Of a stretch of 18,692 nucleotides of DNA, positions 16,113-18,692 are shown in pieces. The notes under the pieces were generated by a model. The model was not told the origin of the DNA. It worked only from the letters and a program-made list of their open reading frames with translations, and did no database searches. The DNA lies in contig DDCQ01000086.1 in NCBI GenBank assembly GCA_002334915.1, forward strand, positions 1-18,692, read 5' to 3'. This DNA comes from Porticoccaceae bacterium UBA2002. Its GTDB lineage: Bacteria; Pseudomonadota; Gammaproteobacteria; Pseudomonadales; Porticoccaceae. Numbering within the stretch: the stretch's first letter is position 1; each line of letters starts with the position of its first letter. The position numbers were made by a program, and so were the translations under genes.

Positions 16113-16138
16113 CTTTATAGCCGGGCACTTTATAGCCG
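16113..16138. repeat. Short tandem repeat at the hisF 3' end
   Basis: CTTTATAGCCG occurs at 16113-16123 and 16128-16138, a 15-base period. The second copy contains the hisF stop codon and last codons; the first lies just beyond. This looks like a local duplication of the gene tail. No function is implied. Confidence 0.6.
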
Positions 16139-16915
16139 CACATTAACCCCGCGCTGAGCCATATATTCCTTGGCTTCGGGGACTGTATACTCAGCAAAGT
16201 GAAAAATACTGGCCGCCAACACAGCATCGGCCTTGCCTTCGAGAATGCCATCCACCAGATGCTGCAAATTGCCTACACCACCAGAAGCTATTACCGGTAC
16301 ATTAACCGCATCACTGATTCGCGATGTTAGATTCAGGTCAAAACCATTTTTAGTGCCATCACGGTCCATGCTGGTCAACAGAATTTCACCGGCACCAAAG
16401 TCTGCCATTTTTTCTGCCCATTCAATCGCATTGATACCCGTTGGCTTGCGGCCACCGTGGGTAAAGATCTCCCAGCGCGGATTATCACCCTGCTCGACCT
16501 GCTTGGCATCTATAGCCACCACAATACACTGAGAGCCAAAGCGCTGCGCCGCCTCACGGACCAATTCCGGGTTATGGATTGCTGCGGAATTAATAGCCAC
16601 TTTGTCGGCACCGGCATTTAGCAGATTGCGAATATCCTGCAACTCGCGCACACCGCCGCCCACGGTGAGGGGAATAAAGACTTCACCTGCCATGCGTTCA
16701 ACTGTATGCAGAGTGGTATCCCGGTCTTCGTGACTGGCGGTAATATCAAGAAAGGTAATTTCATCGGCGCCCTGTTCATTGTAGCGCCGAGCTACTTCTA
16801 CAGGATCACCGGCATCGCGGATATCGACAAACTGTACGCCTTTGACTACGCGCCCTTTGTCCACATCCAGACAGGGAATAATTCTTTTAGCCAACCCTTT
16901 TGACTGAACTGTCAC
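16130..16915 (-). CDS. hisF: Imidazole glycerol phosphate synthase cyclase subunit HisF
   Basis: TIM-barrel cyclase that uses ammonia from HisH to turn PRFAR into imidazole glycerol phosphate and AICAR in histidine synthesis. It has 261 residues. Catalytic aspartates are D17 (IIPCLDVD) and D136 (VVAIDAK), both offset by six from T. maritima D11 and D130, so the N-terminus is slightly long. VGGGVR and [11 protein letters not shown] are the phosphate-binding stretches. The start is GTG 16915, overlapping the ribA TGA as GTGA; AAGGA (complement of 16925-16929) lies 9 bases upstream, supporting this start. The gene is coupled to ribA rather than to hisH and hisA, which are its usual neighbours and are not in the window. 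Confidence 0.96.
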   Translation of the reverse strand: MTVQSKGLAKRIIPCLDVDKGRVVKGVQFVDIRDAGDPVEVARRYNEQGADEITFLDITASHEDRDTTLHTVERMAGEVFIPLTVGGGVRELQDIRNLLNAGADKVAINSAAIHNPELVREAAQRFGSQCIVVAIDAKQVEQGDNPRWEIFTHGGRKPTGINAIEWAEKMADFGAGEILLTSMDRDGTKNGFDLNLTSRISDAVNVPVIASGGVGNLQHLVDGILEGKADAVLAASIFHFAEYTVPEAKEYMAQRGVNVRL

Positions 16916-17526
16916 TCGTCTGTTTCCTTGTGGTTACTCTTATCCTTAAACATATGGCCCAATTTGCCTGCCTTGGTAGACAGATACTGCACATTGTGGG
17001 GGTTGCTATCAGCCTGGATAGGCTCGCGATCGACCACATCAATACCCAAATCTTTAAGAGCGTTAATTTTGCGGGGGTTATTGGTCATCAAGCGGACCTG
17101 TCTGGTACCCAGATGCTCCAGCATGGGCGCGCAGATTGAATAGTCACGCATATCAGCGCCAAAACCCAATCGCTCATTGGCTTCAACCGTATCAGCACCC
17201 TGATCCTGAAGATTATAGGCACGAATTTTATTGACCAGCCCGATACCGCGGCCCTCCTGGCGCAGATATAAAATCGCGCCACGGCCCAGCTCTGAGATAC
17301 GCTTCATCGCTTCCTGCAACTGCTCACCGCAGTCACAGCGCATGCTTCCCAGCGCATCACCAGTCAGGCATTCCGAATGAATTCTGATAAGCAGTGGCTC
17401 AGCAGCAGCACAGTCACCCATGGTAATGGCAATATGCTCTTTACCCTTAAATGGGTCCTCAAAACCATGGATATCAAAAGTACCCCAGCGGGTGGGCAAT
17501 TTTGAAGATTCAATAAAGCGAAGCAC
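16912..17526 (-). CDS. ribA: GTP cyclohydrolase II
   Basis: First step of riboflavin synthesis: GTP to 2,5-diamino-6-ribosylamino-pyrimidinone 5'-phosphate plus formate and pyrophosphate. I choose GTG 17526 as the start because GGAG lies 8 bases upstream (complement of 17535-17538) and because the zinc cysteines then fall at C53, C64 and C66, one off E. coli C54, C65 and C67. The result is 204 residues, against 196 in E. coli. Starts further upstream are in frame but run through a tandem repeat and add a non-family N-terminus. Motifs are [29 protein letters not shown], and MTNNPRKI. No DHBP-synthase (RibB) domain is fused. The stop overlaps the hisF start. Confidence 0.95.
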   Translation of the reverse strand: MLRFIESSKLPTRWGTFDIHGFEDPFKGKEHIAITMGDCAAAEPLLIRIHSECLTGDALGSMRCDCGEQLQEAMKRISELGRGAILYLRQEGRGIGLVNKIRAYNLQDQGADTVEANERLGFGADMRDYSICAPMLEHLGTRQVRLMTNNPRKINALKDLGIDVVDREPIQADSNPHNVQYLSTKAGKLGHMFKDKSNHKETDE

Positions 17527-17534
17527 CAAACAAA

Positions 17535-17538
17535 CTCC
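17535..17538 (-). promoter_or_regulatory. Ribosome binding site deciding the ribA start
   Basis: On the minus strand GGAG is followed by 8 bases and then GTG 17526. No comparable site was found in front of the in-frame upstream start codons, so it fixes the 204-residue product. Confidence 0.7.
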
Positions 17539-17549
17539 GGTGAATGATT

Positions 17550-17585
17550 TAATAACAGGGCGCATTTCTAATAACAGGGCGCATT
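17550..17585. repeat. 17-bp direct repeat in the ribA leader
   Basis: TAATAACAGGGCGCATT occurs twice, at 17550-17566 and 17569-17585, with a 19-base period and two bases between copies. It lies 24-59 bases upstream of the ribA GTG, so it falls in the 5' leader or core promoter. A TACAAT hexamer on the minus strand (complement of 17583-17588) overlaps the outer edge and could be the -10, with no good -35. It does not resemble an FMN riboswitch. Confidence 0.75.
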
Positions 17586-17593
17586 GTAGCCGC

Positions 17594-17617
17594 AACCTGC
17601 CCTCAGTGCAGGTTTTT
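17594..17617 (+). terminator. Hairpin between ribA and the RND gene
   Basis: AACCTGC (17594-17600) and GCAGGTT (17608-17614) form a perfect 7-base-pair stem around a 7-base loop. The plus strand ends in five T residues, but no plus-strand gene lies before it. On the minus strand, which carries the RND pump and then ribA, no T run follows. There it could pause or separate transcription between the two genes; its role is uncertain. Confidence 0.35.
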
Positions 17618-17658
17618 ACGCGGGTTTTGTGCCCCTGGCTCAGAGTTTAACGAAGTGC

Positions 17659-18692
17659 TTAGCTCAGTGCTTGCTCGTCAGCAGCCGCAGGAAATCGTTT
17701 CGAATCGCGCAAATCATAAATGACTCGATACAGGCAGGGCACCAGCACCAGAGTAATGGTTGTGGCAAATACAATACCAAAGCTTAGGGACAGGGCCATG
17801 GGAATCACAAACTGGGCCTGCATACTGGTTTCAAATAGCATGGGTAGCAAACCCACAAAGGTGGTCATGGTGGTTAACAAAATCGCCCGAAAACGCTTTT
17901 TACCCGCCCCCAGCAGTGCCTGATCAATTGACTCATTGTCGCTGCGCCCGCGATTAACAAACTCCACAAGTATCAAACTGTCGTTGACCACCACGCCAGC
18001 CAGAGCAATCAGGCCAAAAATTGACAGCATACTGATAGACACATCAAAAAGCAGATGACCAATCACAGCGCCAATAAAGCCAAAGGGAATAACAGACATA
18101 ATAACCAGCGGCTGAATATAGGATTTTAATGGCACAGCCAATAGCCCATAAATCAAAAACATGGAGGCCACAAAACCAATAATCATACGCTGCATCAGCT
18201 TGCGCTCCTCTTCGCTGGCACCCCCAAGACCAAATTTAAGGCCCGGGTATTTAGCCAGCAACTGAGGTATATAATGTTCAGTTAAATCGCTGATGACCTC
18301 ACCACTCTGCACCTTGCTGGCATCTGCATCTGCGCTGATGGTGACTGTGCGTTCCCGGTCAATACGGTTGATTGCAGTCAGCCCCAGACCCAGTTGAATA
18401 TCCGCTACCTCATTAATTGCCACAGACTCACCATTGGCAGTACGAATATGCATGGCCTCCAATGTGGCCAGAGATCGACGATCCTCTGAAGGATAGCGCA
18501 CCATCACTTTAACCGTATCTGCACCCCGCTGCAGCCGCTGTACCTCCTCACCGTAGAATGCCTGACGTACCTGCCGCGCCACATCACCCAGACTAATACC
18601 CAGCTGGCTGGCATGGGGTTTAAGGCTAATCAGCACTTCGCGACCACCGGCGCCCTGACTGTTGTAGATATCAAACACACCATTGTATTCGC
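17659..18692 (-). CDS. RND efflux transporter permease (HAE1-like), C-terminal 344 residues
   Basis: Inner-membrane proton-driven pump of a tripartite efflux system. The gene runs off the right edge, with the frame open to base 18692; an apparent start at 18678 is an internal codon. The visible part begins in a periplasmic porter/docking segment (GVFDIYNSQGAGGREVLISL, then ISADADASKVQSGEVISDL). It then has five membrane helices, matching TM8-TM12 of AcrB: MIIGFVASMFLIYGLL, PLVIMSVIPFGFIGAVIG, GLIALAGVVVNDSLILVEFV, AILLTTMTTFVGLLP and FGIVFATTITLVLVPCLY. The N-terminal half with the TM4 acidic pair is outside the window. In TM10, where AcrB has K940-N941, this protein has V-N (GVVVNDS), a variant I recall in many RND subfamilies. 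The substrate is unknown. The stop lies 132 bases upstream of ribA. Confidence 0.93.
   Translation of the reverse strand, partial: EYNGVFDIYNSQGAGGREVLISLKPHASQLGISLGDVARQVRQAFYGEEVQRLQRGADTVKVMVRYPSEDRRSLATLEAMHIRTANGESVAINEVADIQLGLGLTAINRIDRERTVTISADADASKVQSGEVISDLTEHYIPQLLAKYPGLKFGLGGASEEERKLMQRMIIGFVASMFLIYGLLAVPLKSYIQPLVIMSVIPFGFIGAVIGHLLFDVSISMLSIFGLIALAGVVVNDSLILVEFVNRGRSDNESIDQALLGAGKKRFRAILLTTMTTFVGLLPMLFETSMQAQFVIPMALSLSFGIVFATTITLVLVPCLYRVIYDLRDSKRFPAAADEQALS

Noticed and set aside
17527..17595. Longer RibA N-terminus from upstream in-frame ATG codons
   Set aside because: These starts fall in the tandem repeat, lack ribosome sites, and add residues unlike the family; the GTG start fits both the ribosome site and the zinc cysteine numbering.
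17527..17658. FMN riboswitch before ribA
   Set aside because: The 132-base gap is too short and lacks the conserved multi-stem core; only a simple hairpin and a tandem repeat are visible.

Overview
The window looks like chromosomal DNA from a marine-type, aerobic gammaproteobacterium, perhaps a SAR92/OM60-like or other Cellvibrionales relative. This rests on the overall gene style: a TonB receptor, a fused isobutyryl-CoA mutase, an ECF11-type sigma/ChrR pair and a prolidase of the gammaproteobacterial PepQ type. No marker gene fixes the taxon. Coding density is high, no gap exceeds 160 bases, and no tRNA, rRNA, CRISPR or insertion sequence was seen. Both ends cut through genes.

Left part (1-5879). 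A fused acyl-CoA mutase, IcmF, runs off the left edge. Upstream of it on the same strand is a YegD-like Hsp70 ATPase, with a 14-base near-palindrome in the gap between them. Transcribed away from the Hsp70 gene is a tight two-gene unit: an FAD ferredoxin reductase and a putidaredoxin-type [2Fe-2S] ferredoxin with an unusually cysteine-rich cluster loop. Their usual partner, a P450 or other oxygenase, is not in the window.

Middle part (6028-14593). Six genes lie on the minus strand. In transcription order they encode a LysR/GcvA-type regulator, a class III aminotransferase, a BKACE-family beta-keto acid cleavage enzyme, a TonB-dependent receptor, a DAACS symporter and prolidase PepQ. Together they look like an uptake-and-degradation locus. 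The receptor would bring a solute across the outer membrane and the symporter across the inner membrane. The aminotransferase would turn a beta-amino acid into a beta-keto acid. BKACE would split that with acetyl-CoA into acetoacetate and an acyl-CoA. Residues in the symporter and BKACE hint at an acidic substrate. LysR-type dyads sit just before the aminotransferase gene.

Right part (14594-18692). An ECF11-like sigma factor and its ChrR-type zinc anti-sigma factor overlap and are preceded by a good match to their own promoter class, so the pair is probably autoregulated and part of a singlet-oxygen response. A strong terminator ends that unit. Facing it, ribA and hisF are translationally coupled through a GTGA overlap. 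The C-terminal part of an RND efflux pump runs off the right edge.
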